A stretch of DNA of 64,000 nucleotides, from positions 62,001 through 126,000 of the forward strand of contig NZ_RZJR01000010.1 in NCBI RefSeq assembly GCF_003990975.1, read 5' to 3'. Position numbers and translations under genes: made by a program. This DNA is from Cohnella sp. AR92. GTDB lineage: Bacteria; Bacillota; Bacilli; Paenibacillales; Paenibacillaceae. Position 1 is the stretch's first letter. Each line of letters begins with the position of its first letter. Shown here one piece after another: positions 9,455-17,208 of this stretch. Under the pieces are notes generated by a model. That model saw only the letters and a program-made list of their open reading frames with translations, made no database searches and was not told the origin of the DNA.

Positions 9455-10114
9455 ATGGCAAAGAAAGTATTGATCGTGATCACAAGTCATTCGGAGATAA
9501 AGGAAGGCAAGCCAACGGGCGTTTGGTTGTCGGAATTCGCCGAGTCCTATGATGGATTCCTCAAACAAGGGTATGATATCACGGTGGCAAGCCCGCAAGG
9601 CGGAAAAGCTCCGGTCGATCCGAGCAGTATTGGGGCCGACACGTCGGAGGAAATTATTAAGGCTGAGCAATATTTGGAGAATACCGTAAGTCTGAAAGAC
9701 ATTTCGAGCGACGATTTCGATGCCATTTTCTTGCCTGGCGGTCACGGAGCCATGTACGATCTTCCGCATAATGAAGAGCTTCAGACGCTGCTGCGCGAGT
9801 TTTATGAAGGAAATAAGCTGGTTGCCGCCGTCTGCCACGGACCGGCCGCGCTGGTTGGCGCTACCTTATCGAATGGGCTTCCGCTCGTTGCCGGCAAAAG
9901 AGTCAATGCCTTTACGGACAGAGAAGAAGCAGAGACGACATTGGCTCCGGTCCTGCCGTTTCTGCTGGAAAGCCGGCTTCGCGAGTTAGGCGCTATTTTT
10001 GTGGCGGCCCCGAATTGGTCTTCGCATCACGAAGTAGACGGCAATCTCGTTACAGGCCAGAATCCTCAGTCCACGCTGGCCGTAACGCAAGCAGTCATCG
10101 AAATACTGGGTTGA
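9455..10114 (+). CDS. DJ-1/PfpI family protein (Hsp31-like, type 1 glutamine amidotransferase domain)
   Basis: Cytoplasmic protein of 219 residues starting at ATG behind GGGAGG. The DJ-1/PfpI fold is recognised from the opening KKVLIVITSH, the FLPGGHGAMYDL motif and the nucleophile elbow AAVCHGPAAL, whose Cys sits in the expected His/Gly context of Hsp31-type enzymes. Members of this group act as glyoxalase III or protein deglycase/chaperone, so a role in reactive carbonyl stress is likely but not proven. It is monocistronic, bounded by terminators on both sides, and lies downstream of the LysR regulator. Confidence 0.88.
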   Translation: MAKKVLIVITSHSEIKEGKPTGVWLSEFAESYDGFLKQGYDITVASPQGGKAPVDPSSIGADTSEEIIKAEQYLENTVSLKDISSDDFDAIFLPGGHGAMYDLPHNEELQTLLREFYEGNKLVAAVCHGPAALVGATLSNGLPLVAGKRVNAFTDREEAETTLAPVLPFLLESRLRELGAIFVAAPNWSSHHEVDGNLVTGQNPQSTLAVTQAVIEILG

Positions 10115-10121
10115 GTAATGA

Positions 10122-10157
10122 AAAAAATCCACAACCTCGCGAGGTTGTGGATTTTTT
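10122..10157. terminator. Bidirectional terminator, 18-bp perfect palindrome
   Basis: AAAAAATCCACAACCTCG and its exact complement with no spare loop bases. It follows the DJ-1 gene by 7 bp and faces the end of the AhpD-like gene, so it can stop transcription from both sides. Confidence 0.85.
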
Positions 10158-10198
10158 CTTATGTTTATTAGCAGCCCCATTCCTGACAAATCGCCTTC

Positions 10199-10588
10199 CT
10201 AACAAAAACACTCCGGACCGCCGGACGCCCGCGTTTCTTCCGTCTTTTCCCTCCCATTTCCTTCTTCCTCATCGAAAGAATGCAGGAAGTGGGTGGCATG
10301 GCTCAATATCGCTCCTGCGCGGGTAGAGGTTGCGACCAGAACGGCTTCGAAGGCTTCTTCGCGAGTTCCGCCAAGCTTCTTGAGCTTCTGAGCATGGACG
10401 TCGATGCAATAAGGGCAGCCGGTCACGTGGGCGACGGCCAAGGCGATCAATTCCTTGGTCTTCAAGGGAAGGGCGTTCAGATCATGGTAGATCTCGTTCT
10501 CGAAAGCCAGGAACGTCTTGGAAGCTTGCGGAGCGAGTCGGATCAACTCGGGCAATCTGTCCAGATTAGAGCTGTCATAGTAGTTCAT
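10199..10588 (-). CDS. Carboxymuconolactone decarboxylase / AhpD-like protein
   Basis: Small protein of 129 residues starting behind GAGGAGG. The helical AhpD-like domain carries the peroxidase-type motif GCPYCIDVHAQ, with Cys58, Cys61 and His65, and the preceding LKTKELIALAVAHVTG helix. This CxxC-xxx-H arrangement supports thiol-dependent hydroperoxide reduction or a disulfide relay, and it separates the protein from true decarboxylases. The last 25 residues (DEEEGNGREKTEETRASGGP then ECFC) are unusual and end in two further Cys. It is 80 bp downstream of the Crp/Fnr gene on the same strand, so the two probably form an operon beside the persulfide locus. Confidence 0.85.
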   Translation of the reverse strand: MNYYDSSNLDRLPELIRLAPQASKTFLAFENEIYHDLNALPLKTKELIALAVAHVTGCPYCIDVHAQKLKKLGGTREEAFEAVLVATSTRAGAILSHATHFLHSFDEEEGNGREKTEETRASGGPECFC

Positions 10589-10668
10589 AAGGATTCGCCT
10601 CCTCGATAATCGGGATTACTCGAATCCATCATAGCGGGAATCCGCCATAGCTCTCCGTGACAAAGTCA

Positions 10669-11340
10669 CTATCCATCGGAATTCAACGTCTCCAGCAAGA
10701 GACTTCGATCCAAGATCTGCAGGCGGCCCCTTCGGGAGAGAAGAATCTTCTTCTGGACGAAGTCCTTTAAGCAGCGGCTGACGACCTCCCGGGCCGTTCC
10801 CAATTCGATTGCTAATTGCTCGTGGGTTATCTTGAGTACGGCCTCGTTCTCGTCGGATTGTCTGATCAGATAATCCGCGATTCGATAGGGAATAGGTTGA
10901 AACGCCACATTCTCCAGCAGGTTCGTTACGGAGGTTATCCGTTGGGTGATCTGCTTGAAGATGTATGGTTTCAGGAGCGGGTTCGTATCCATCCATCTCT
11001 TGAACAGCGGGATAGGAAGAAGGAGGATTTCGGTCTCCATCTCGATGGAAGCCGAAGCTTCATAGGGGGTCTCCCCTAAGATGCTCGCCATCATGAGGGC
11101 GCAGCATTGTCCCTTCTGCACGCGGTAAAGCGTTATTTCTTTGCCTTGCTTGCCGATTTTATGGATGCGTACGGATCCGCTTAGAACGAACATGGCATGC
11201 CGAAGCAGATGGCCCTCCCGTATGGAGTGGGGGGTACTCGGGGTCACGGTCACGATCTCGATTAGCGGCAGATCCATTTCGTTAACGGGAGAGAAGAACG
11301 GAAAGCTAGAGTCGATTCGCTGGATATCGGACGGTAACAT
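10669..11340 (-). CDS. Crp/Fnr-family transcriptional regulator
   Basis: Regulator of 223 residues. I chose the ATG at 11340 because GGAGGC lies 6 nt upstream; a frame extension of 28 codons upstream has no better site. An N-terminal cyclic-nucleotide-binding-like beta barrel (about 15-125, with GSVRIHKIGKQGKEITLY and a CC pair near residue 79) is followed by a Crp-type winged helix containing THEQLAIELGTAREVVSRCL. The barrel lacks the classic four-Cys Fe-S pattern of Fnr, so the signal may be a thiol, haem or metabolite. It is divergent from the TSUP exporter, whose promoter carries a CstR-type operator, and it precedes the AhpD-like gene. A role in sulfur or redox control is inferred. Confidence 0.85.
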   Translation of the reverse strand: MLPSDIQRIDSSFPFFSPVNEMDLPLIEIVTVTPSTPHSIREGHLLRHAMFVLSGSVRIHKIGKQGKEITLYRVQKGQCCALMMASILGETPYEASASIEMETEILLLPIPLFKRWMDTNPLLKPYIFKQITQRITSVTNLLENVAFQPIPYRIADYLIRQSDENEAVLKITHEQLAIELGTAREVVSRCLKDFVQKKILLSRRGRLQILDRSLLLETLNSDG

Positions 11341-11453
11341 TGCATAGCCTCCAAGCCAAGCCTTTTTTACTCCTTTCTCTCTCGGGAGTTCGTTTTCCTG
11401 CATTCTGCAATAAACGAAGGCCATGCCGACGAAGGCTTTGGGGAAAACGAGGG

Positions 11454-11496
11454 TTGACAGGATCGCCGCGAGTCTTTATGATACCCATAGGGGTAT
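11454..11496 (+). promoter_or_regulatory. Sigma-A promoter with CstR-type operator (TSUP gene)
   Basis: TTGACA at 11454-11459 and TATGAT at 11477-11482 with a 17-bp spacer. The operator-like ATACCCATAGGGGTAT (11481-11496) overlaps the -10 box. It is one of seven such sites in the window. Confidence 0.75.
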
Positions 11497-11586
11497 ACGT
11501 TATGTTTTCGGGAGGAGGTCACATACGACAGCTTTCCTTATGGCTTTGACGAGTATTCAACAACCTTAGAATAGGAGAGTGGCAAC

Positions 11587-12372
11587 ATGGATTGGAATCT
11601 AGGATGGCTGCTAACGCTGTTCGCCATCGGCTTCATCGGTTCGTTTATCTCCGGAATGGTCGGCATCGGGGGTTCGATCATCAAGTATCCCATGCTTCTG
11701 TATATTCCTCCCGCGCTGGGATTCGCGGCCTTCACCGCGCAGGAAGTGTCGGCGGTCAGCGCCGTTCAGGTGTTCTTCGCGACCATTGCGGGCGCCTTCG
11801 CTTATCGCAAGAGCGGCTTGATCAACAAGCAGCTCGTCATCTACATGGGAATTCCGATCGTCCTAGGCAGCTTTATCGGGGGATACGGCTCCAAGTTCTT
11901 GCCGGACTCTGTTATTAATGTGACCTATGCGGTATTGGCGCTCGTAGCGGCCATTATGATGTTCCTTCCGAAGAAAGGTTCGGACGGCGGCGATTATTCG
12001 AAGCTGACGTTCAACAAGGGAATCGCAACGGGTTCGGCAGCGGTCGTCGGCATTCTGTCGGGCATCGTCGGCGCTGCGGGAGCTTTCATTACCGTCCCGA
12101 TCATGCTAGTCGTCCTTAAGATCCCGACCCGGGTCGCGATTGCTTCGTCTCTTGTCATTACGTTTATCTCGTCGATCGGTTCGAGCGTCGGCAAGGTCAT
12201 GGGCGGCCACATGCTGCTTGTTCCTTCCATTATTATGGTTATTGCAAGCATTATCGCTTCTCCGATCGGCGCCAAGATCGGACAGAAAATGAAGGTGAAA
12301 GTGCTTCAGTACGTGTTGGCCTTGCTTATCGCGGCCACTGTCGTTAAGATCTGGCTGGATATTCTGTTGTAA
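11587..12372 (+). CDS. TSUP-family sulfite/sulfur exporter (TauE/SafE)
   Basis: Integral membrane protein of 261 residues with about eight hydrophobic helices. It starts behind AGGAGAGTGGCAAC. Two related halves are visible: GFIGSFISGMVGIGGSIIKY near the start and AAVVGILSGIVGAAGAFITV in the middle, the GxxxG-rich repeats typical of the TauE/SafE (TSUP) family. Members export sulfite or other small sulfur anions. In Staphylococcus aureus a TauE gene belongs to the CstR-controlled cst locus, and here the promoter carries the same kind of operator, so export of sulfite or thiosulfate formed during persulfide oxidation is a reasonable inference. Confidence 0.92.
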   Translation: MDWNLGWLLTLFAIGFIGSFISGMVGIGGSIIKYPMLLYIPPALGFAAFTAQEVSAVSAVQVFFATIAGAFAYRKSGLINKQLVIYMGIPIVLGSFIGGYGSKFLPDSVINVTYAVLALVAAIMMFLPKKGSDGGDYSKLTFNKGIATGSAAVVGILSGIVGAAGAFITVPIMLVVLKIPTRVAIASSLVITFISSIGSSVGKVMGGHMLLVPSIIMVIASIIASPIGAKIGQKMKVKVLQYVLALLIAATVVKIWLDILL

Positions 12373-12402
12373 ACCGTCCACGGAGCATGCGGTTATTTTT
12401 TT
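12372..12402 (+). terminator. Terminator after TSUP gene
   Basis: Short stem AACCG / CGGTT around a 13-nt loop, followed by ATTTTTTT. The stem is weak, but the T-run is clear. Confidence 0.5.
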
Positions 12403-12431
12403 GCCCGCACCAATACCCTATAGGGTATAAT
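12401..12431 (+). promoter_or_regulatory. Promoter with perfect CstR-type operator (TusA gene)
   Basis: The perfect 16-bp palindrome ATACCCTATAGGGTAT (12413-12428) runs into a consensus -10 box TATAAT (12426-12431). A TTGCCC at 12401 is a possible but widely spaced -35 box. Confidence 0.7.
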
Positions 12432-12457
12432 ATCCATCGATAAGGGAAGAATCTCGA

Positions 12458-12547
12458 ATGGTCGCAACGCACGGCCCGACGACCGTTCAACGATTGACAC
12501 TTGCTATTCTGGACAAAAAGCCGCTATTCATTCTCGACGTTCGCAAC
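12458..12547 (+). pseudogene. 5' remnant of a rhodanese-persulfide dioxygenase gene
   Basis: Thirty codons ending in [14 protein letters not shown] match the first 31 residues of the intact rhodanese/metallo-beta-lactamase gene at 31083, including start context, spacing from the operator and the same [14 protein letters not shown] string. After AAC the match ends and the sequence passes within about 25 bp to the CCAAGGAGGA ribosome site of the TusA gene. All of the remaining rhodanese, dioxygenase and TusA-rhodanese coding sequence found in the intact locus is absent. The simplest reading is an internal deletion in a second copy of the locus that left the promoter and the terminal TusA gene in place. 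Confidence 0.75.
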
Positions 12548-12584
12548 ATAAAATCAATCCCATTTTTCCAAGGAGGAACCAACG

Positions 12585-12812
12585 ATGCAGAAGGATTTGA
12601 CTGTCGATACCAAAGGACTGGCTTGCCCCATGCCGATCGTGAAGGCGAAGAAGGCTCTGGACGGCTTGCAATCCGGACAAGTGATGGAGGTTCTGTCGAC
12701 GGACAAGGGCTCGGTGAACGACTTCCAAGCCTGGGTAAAGCAGACGAACCACGAATTGATCAAGCATGAAGAAGAACAAGGCGTCTACAAGTTCTACGTT
12801 CGTAAATCCTAA
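12585..12812 (+). CDS. TusA-family sulfurtransferase, copy 1
   Basis: Small sulfur carrier of 75 residues, cytoplasmic. The TusA signature DTKGLACPMPIVKAKKAL carries the persulfide-bearing Cys (residue 14) in the CPxP motif. It accepts sulfane sulfur from rhodaneses and passes it to partners such as DsrE-like proteins. It differs from the second copy at 32888 at only four positions (71 of 75 identical), although many codons differ, so both copies appear to be under purifying selection. It starts behind CCAAGGAGGA and should be transcribed from the CstR-type promoter left by the deleted upstream genes. Confidence 0.93.
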   Translation: MQKDLTVDTKGLACPMPIVKAKKALDGLQSGQVMEVLSTDKGSVNDFQAWVKQTNHELIKHEEEQGVYKFYVRKS

Positions 12813-12840
12813 TTCAGAGGGCAAAAAAGCCATACCGATA

Positions 12841-12877
12841 AAACATGGACGATCATCGGATCGTCCATGTTTTTTAT
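12841..12877. terminator. Bidirectional terminator between TusA and AraC genes
   Basis: Perfect 14-bp stem AAACATGGACGATC with a 4-nt loop, flanked by A and T runs. It lies between two converging genes. Confidence 0.85.
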
Positions 12878-12878
12878 C

Positions 12879-13736
12879 CTATTTCATTTGCTTGCGATAA
12901 GCGTAAGGCGTCGTTCCCGTCAGCTTCCGGAAAATCTGATAGAAGTGCCTCATGCCCTGAAATCCGCAGGCCTGCGCGATCGTCTCGACCGTATCGTCCG
13001 TGGAGAGCAGCAGCTCCTTGACGAGGATGAGCCGCTTCGCATTGACGTAGTCCGTCACGTTCATTCCCGTGTGCTGTTTGAACACGCGTGAGAAGTGCGC
13101 CGCGCTCACGCAGGCATCGTCCGATAGCTTGCTGAGTCCGCCGCATCCGACCGGATCCAGGTGGATATCGCGCAAGGCCTTCCGGATCCACGGGGGACCG
13201 AAGGCGGAGGGCTCCGAGGGCGCCTGGGAGGAAGGATGTCGGCTGACTTCCAGCAGCAGGTTCTGCAAGTACAGCCGAAGCGCATGGCGATACCCCGGCG
13301 TTCTCGATCTCCATTCGTCCGACATCGAGCGGAGAATGCCTTCGATTTTCGGCCGTTTCGATGGGGATAGCGCGAGTCTGTATTGCTTGCTTCCGCGCGC
13401 GGCCTCGAAGCTTAGCAAGGGCTCATAATCATCCCCGAGCGATTCAGGCTGCAGAAGCGAGGGAGCGAAGAACAAGGCCGTGGAGACGATCGGATCGGCG
13501 TCGGACGGAAACGAGCGGTGGACGGTGTTGCCCGGAATGAGGAATAAATCTCCGGGCTCTTTGTCGTACAAGGCGTGATCGATAAAGATCATGCCTTTGC
13601 CCTCATGGACGTACACGAGTTCATAGAGATCGTGAAGATGGTCGGGCAGCTCGTTCTCCGTATAACGGACACCCTTGTAGACAATCTCGAAGGGAAAAAT
13701 CGGATCGAGAACGAACGGTTTGCGGATCGGTTCCAT
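12879..13736 (-). CDS. AraC-family regulator of the fucose-type operon
   Basis: Regulator of 285 residues. I prefer the second Met, 15 nt inside the longest frame, because TTGGAGG lies 8 nt before it. The N-terminal part is a cupin-type sugar-sensing barrel (LPDHLHDLYELVYVHEG, then GDLFLIPGNTVHRSFPS). The C-terminal AraC domain carries two helix-turn-helix motifs (KLSDDACVSAAHFSRVFKQH and ETIAQACGFQGMRHFYQIFR). It is divergent from the lactonase/dehydrogenase/mutarotase operon across a 130-bp promoter region, so it most likely activates that operon in response to the sugar. The effector is inferred, not shown. Confidence 0.88.
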   Translation of the reverse strand: MEPIRKPFVLDPIFPFEIVYKGVRYTENELPDHLHDLYELVYVHEGKGMIFIDHALYDKEPGDLFLIPGNTVHRSFPSDADPIVSTALFFAPSLLQPESLGDDYEPLLSFEAARGSKQYRLALSPSKRPKIEGILRSMSDEWRSRTPGYRHALRLYLQNLLLEVSRHPSSQAPSEPSAFGPPWIRKALRDIHLDPVGCGGLSKLSDDACVSAAHFSRVFKQHTGMNVTDYVNAKRLILVKELLLSTDDTVETIAQACGFQGMRHFYQIFRKLTGTTPYAYRKQMK

Positions 13737-13866
13737 GCGGATGGCCTCCAATAAGGAGAGTATGCTTTATTAATATCAAATTCGGATATAAAATTGCAAT
13801 CCCTAGCCATTCCATTTTCCGATTTTACGGGTTAAATTAGGATCAATAGAGAGGAGAGTGCTTCGA

Positions 13867-14706
13867 ATGCGAATCGATTCCCATCAACACTATTGGACAA
13901 TGTCCCGTTCCGATTACGGATGGATTACGCCTGAACTGCCCGTCTTGTATCGGGATTACTTGCCTGAGGATCTGGAAGCTCACTTGAAGCGTCACGACAT
14001 GGACGGAACGATCGTCGTTCAGGCAGCCCCCACGGTCGAGGAGACGGAGTATTTATTCGCGTTGGCCGACCGATACGATTCCATTCTCGGCGTGGTCGGT
14101 TGGCTGGAATTATCCGACCCCTCCCACCGGGAGCACTTCGAGCGATACCGCAAGCATCCGAAATTCGTCGGGGTTCGCATCATGATCCAAGATATGCCCG
14201 ACGCGAACCGCGTTCTGGAGCCGGAATACGTGGAAGCGCTTCGGGAATACGCAGCCATGGACATCCCTATCGATTTTCTTGTCAAGTCGAGTCAATTGGA
14301 TACGCTTAACGCGCTGCTCGACGCCGTTCCGGGCGTCCGGGGCGTCATCGATCACATCGGCAAGCCGCGTATCGCGGAGCAGATTATCGAACCGTGGTCG
14401 TCCCAGATCCAACGGGCGGCGAGGCATCCGAATATCTATTGCAAGCTCTCCGGCTTGGTGACGGAAGCGGATCACGAAGCTTGGGAACCGGAGCATTTCC
14501 AAGCGTACGTGGAGCACGTCGTCGGCCTATTCGGGGAGGACAGGGTGATGTTCGGCACGGATTGGCCCGTTTGTTTGCAGGCAGCCAGCTACGACGAAGT
14601 GGTAGACGTACTGGAAGCGTCGATCCCGGCCGCTTGGGGAGAGAAGGAACGGGCGAAGCTGTACGGGGATAACGCGAAGACATTCTACAAGCTGAGGACG
14701 GAGTGA
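13867..14706 (+). CDS. Amidohydrolase, L-fuconolactonase-like
   Basis: Predicted sugar lactonase of 279 residues. The ATG at 13867 is preferred over an in-frame GTG three codons upstream because GAGAGGAGA is 9 nt before it. The amidohydrolase TIM barrel begins MRIDSHQHYW (metal-binding HxH), with further motifs VIDHIGKP, CKLSGLVTEAD and FGTDWPV (metal Asp). This set is typical of the COG3618 group that includes L-fuconolactonase and L-rhamnonolactonase. The reaction would open a sugar lactone made by the dehydrogenase encoded next. It is the first gene of a four-gene operon with a 4-bp gap to the aldo/keto reductase. Confidence 0.85.
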   Translation: MRIDSHQHYWTMSRSDYGWITPELPVLYRDYLPEDLEAHLKRHDMDGTIVVQAAPTVEETEYLFALADRYDSILGVVGWLELSDPSHREHFERYRKHPKFVGVRIMIQDMPDANRVLEPEYVEALREYAAMDIPIDFLVKSSQLDTLNALLDAVPGVRGVIDHIGKPRIAEQIIEPWSSQIQRAARHPNIYCKLSGLVTEADHEAWEPEHFQAYVEHVVGLFGEDRVMFGTDWPVCLQAASYDEVVDVLEASIPAAWGEKERAKLYGDNAKTFYKLRTE

Positions 14707-14710
14707 GATC

Positions 14711-15655
14711 ATGAAGTATCGCCTTCTTGGCAGAACGGGATTAGAGGTATCGGCTCTCAGTTTCGGAGCGTCTTCGCTGGGCTCCGTGTTCCGGCAGACG
14801 GACGACGGGGAAGCCGTCCGCACCGTTCACTCCGCGCTCGACGCGGGGATCAACTATATCGACGTCTCGCCTTATTACGGCGCGACCAAAGCCGAGACCG
14901 TATTGGGCAAGGCTATCGCCCAGACGTCTCGGGACCGCTTCTGCTTGTCCACCAAAGCAGGGCGCTATGGCGTGGATACGTTCGACTTCTCCGCGGCGAG
15001 AATCGAATCGAGCCTGGAGGAGAGCCTTCGCAGGCTGAACACGGACTACGTCGATATTCTGTTCCTGCACGACATCGAATTCGTCGATCCGCGGATCATT
15101 CTGGAGGAAGCGATTCCCGCGCTGAACCGGCTGAAGGAGCAAGGGAAAATCCGCTTCACCGGCATCTGCGGATTGCCGCTCGCGCTGTTCGAGCAGGTGC
15201 TCCCTCAAACGGAAGTCGACGCCATTATCTCCTATTGCCATTATTCTCTGAACGACACGACCTTACTGGGATTGCTTCCGCTGCTGGAACGGAACGGAAC
15301 CGGCCTCGTCAACGCTTCGCCGATCTCGATGGGACTGCTGAGCACGCGAGGAACGCCCGATTGGCATCTGGCCAGCCCGGAGCTCAAAGAAACTTGCCTT
15401 CGGGCCGCGCGGCTGGCGGAAGCGAGAGGGGCGGACATCGCCAAGCTGGCCATCCAGTTCTCGACGAGCCATGATCGCATTCCTACGACGCTAGTGAGCA
15501 CGGCGAATCCGGACAACATCGTTCGTAACGCGCGCTGGGTCGACGAGCCGATGGACGAGGAGCTGCTGAACGACATTCTGGAAGTGCTGGAGCCCGTTCA
15601 AGGCCGCACATGGGTTAGCGGGCTGCCGCGATACAACGAAAATATACTTGTCTAA
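14711..15655 (+). CDS. Aldo/keto reductase, sugar (L-fucose/L-galactose type) dehydrogenase
   Basis: Cytoplasmic NAD(P)-dependent enzyme of 314 residues and standard AKR length. It opens with YRLLGRTGLEVSALSFGASS. The catalytic tetrad can be read as Asp and Tyr in NYIDVSPYYG, Lys in LSTKAGR and His in LFLHDIE. This subgroup includes L-galactose and L-fucose (D-threo-aldose) dehydrogenases, which oxidise C1 of the sugar to the lactone. The position between a lactonase and a mutarotase supports that role over a general aldehyde reductase. The exact sugar is not fixed by the sequence. Confidence 0.85.
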   Translation: MKYRLLGRTGLEVSALSFGASSLGSVFRQTDDGEAVRTVHSALDAGINYIDVSPYYGATKAETVLGKAIAQTSRDRFCLSTKAGRYGVDTFDFSAARIESSLEESLRRLNTDYVDILFLHDIEFVDPRIILEEAIPALNRLKEQGKIRFTGICGLPLALFEQVLPQTEVDAIISYCHYSLNDTTLLGLLPLLERNGTGLVNASPISMGLLSTRGTPDWHLASPELKETCLRAARLAEARGADIAKLAIQFSTSHDRIPTTLVSTANPDNIVRNARWVDEPMDEELLNDILEVLEPVQGRTWVSGLPRYNENILV

Positions 15656-15667
15656 GAGAAGAGAGGC

Positions 15668-16693
15668 ATGAGGATGAGAGGAATCGTATGCGAGGATGTC
15701 GGAGTGTTCGGAATGACGTCGGAGCTGCCCGAGCCCGAGCTTAAGGAAGGGCATGCGATCGTCGCGATTAAGCGAATCGGCATCTGCGGAACCGATTATC
15801 ATGCGTTCAAGGGCAATCAGCCTTTTTTCCAATATCCGCGTATTCTCGGCCATGAGCTATCAGGGGTCATCGAACGAATCGGAGACAACCAAGCAGGTCT
15901 CGCGCAGGGTGACCTCGTGTCGGTCATCCCGTACCTGCATTGCGGTCAATGCATCGCTTGCCGTAACGGCAAGACCAATTGCTGCACCGATATGAAGGTG
16001 CTAGGGGTACACAGTGACGGCGGCATGCGGGAGCGGGTCTCCGTTCCGATCGCGCATCTGCTGAAGGCGAACGGCCTGACGCTCGACGAGGCGGCGATCG
16101 TCGAACCGCTTGCCATCGGCGCGCATGCCGTGAGACGGGCGAACGTATCCGCGGGCGACAATGTGCTCGTCGTCGGCTCGGGTCCGATCGGACTCGGGGT
16201 CATGGCGTTCGCTAAGCTTGCGGGCGCTCGAGTGATCGCCATGGATATCAACGACGAGAGACTCGAGTTCTGCCGCTCCTGGGCCAAGGTCGAACAGACG
16301 ATCAACGCGCTGAACGCGGATGCGAAGAGGAGTCTGTCCGACATGACGGACGGAGAATTCCCGGTCGTCGTGTTCGACGCGACGGGCAACGCGGCGTCCA
16401 TGACCCAATCGTTTGAATTGGCAGCCCACGGCGGGAAGCTTGTGTTCGTAGGTCTCGTGAAGGGAGACATCGCGTTCTCCGATCCCGAATTCCATAAGCG
16501 CGAGCTGACGCTCATGGGCAGCCGGAACGCGACGGTCGCCGACTTCCAACACGTGATGGAAGCGTTGGAGCAACGTACTTTCGATATCAACCGTTTTATT
16601 ACGCACCGTTCTTCGTTCGAAGAGATGATCGATTCCTTCGACGAGTGGCTCAAACCGGAGTCTAAGGTGATAAAGGCGATCGTGGAAGTCTAA
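15668..16693 (+). CDS. Zinc-dependent alcohol dehydrogenase (sugar acid/polyol type)
   Basis: Medium-chain dehydrogenase of 341 residues. The catalytic zinc site is seen in GICGTDYHAF and GHELSGVIERIG, the structural zinc site as the Cys cluster HCGQCIACRNGKTNCC, and the Rossmann motif as VVGSGPIGLGVMAFAKLAGA. It resembles the YjjN/LgoD-like branch that oxidises L-galactonate or related sugar acids at C5. In this operon it would act after the lactonase on the open acid, or on a keto-deoxy derivative. No sugar-acid dehydratase or aldolase is encoded in the window, so the route downstream is incomplete here. Alternative starts lie 6 nt apart. Confidence 0.87.
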   Translation: MRMRGIVCEDVGVFGMTSELPEPELKEGHAIVAIKRIGICGTDYHAFKGNQPFFQYPRILGHELSGVIERIGDNQAGLAQGDLVSVIPYLHCGQCIACRNGKTNCCTDMKVLGVHSDGGMRERVSVPIAHLLKANGLTLDEAAIVEPLAIGAHAVRRANVSAGDNVLVVGSGPIGLGVMAFAKLAGARVIAMDINDERLEFCRSWAKVEQTINALNADAKRSLSDMTDGEFPVVVFDATGNAASMTQSFELAAHGGKLVFVGLVKGDIAFSDPEFHKRELTLMGSRNATVADFQHVMEALEQRTFDINRFITHRSSFEEMIDSFDEWLKPESKVIKAIVEV

Positions 16694-16722
16694 ATCAGGT
16701 TGATAAAGGAGAGAAGAGAGCC

Positions 16723-17154
16723 ATGCTGAAGGGCATTCCTCGTATTATATCCCCTGAATTATTAAAGACGTTAATGGAGATGGGCCACAGCGACGAGATC
16801 GTCCTGGCGGACGCGAACTTCCCGGCCGCCAGCCATGCGCAGCGGCTCGTGCGCAGCGACGGCCATGGCATTCCGGAGCTTCTGGAAGCAATATTGGGGC
16901 TGTTCCCGCTCGATGCGTACGTGGATAAGCCGATCTCTCTCATGCAGGTCGTGCCGGGAGATCAAGTGGAGACGCCGATCTGGGGAACGTACGAGGCGAT
17001 CGTGCGGCGGCAGACCGAGTTGGAAGCGCCATTCGAAGAAGTGGAACGCTTCGCGTTCTACGAGCGCGCGAAGCAAGCGTACGCGATCGTGGCAACCGGC
17101 GAGCAAGCTCTTTATGCTAACGTCATTCTGAAGAAGGGCGTCATCGGCGACTGA
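16723..17154 (+). CDS. fucU: RbsD/FucU-family L-fucose mutarotase
   Basis: Protein of 143 residues, the usual FucU size. The N-terminal motif EMGHSDEIVLADANFPAAS contains the conserved His and Asp of the RbsD/FucU fold, and YANVILKKGVIGD at the C-terminus matches the ligand-binding tail. It equilibrates the alpha and beta anomers of L-fucose or a close sugar so that the dehydrogenase gets the right anomer. It is the last gene of the operon, which ends at a strong hairpin. FucU rather than RbsD is preferred because of the neighbouring lactonase and dehydrogenase. Confidence 0.88.
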   Translation: MLKGIPRIISPELLKTLMEMGHSDEIVLADANFPAASHAQRLVRSDGHGIPELLEAILGLFPLDAYVDKPISLMQVVPGDQVETPIWGTYEAIVRRQTELEAPFEEVERFAFYERAKQAYAIVATGEQALYANVILKKGVIGD

Positions 17155-17155
17155 C

Positions 17156-17206
17156 GATAAAAATCCGGCTCTCCTCCGCATGTCGGGGAGGGACCGGATT
17201 TTTATC
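17156..17206. terminator. Bidirectional terminator between fucU and the yesN-type gene
   Basis: Outer stem GATAAAAATCCGG / CCGGATTTTTATC with an inner imperfect stem. It sits between convergent genes. Confidence 0.85.
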
Positions 17207-17208
17207 GT

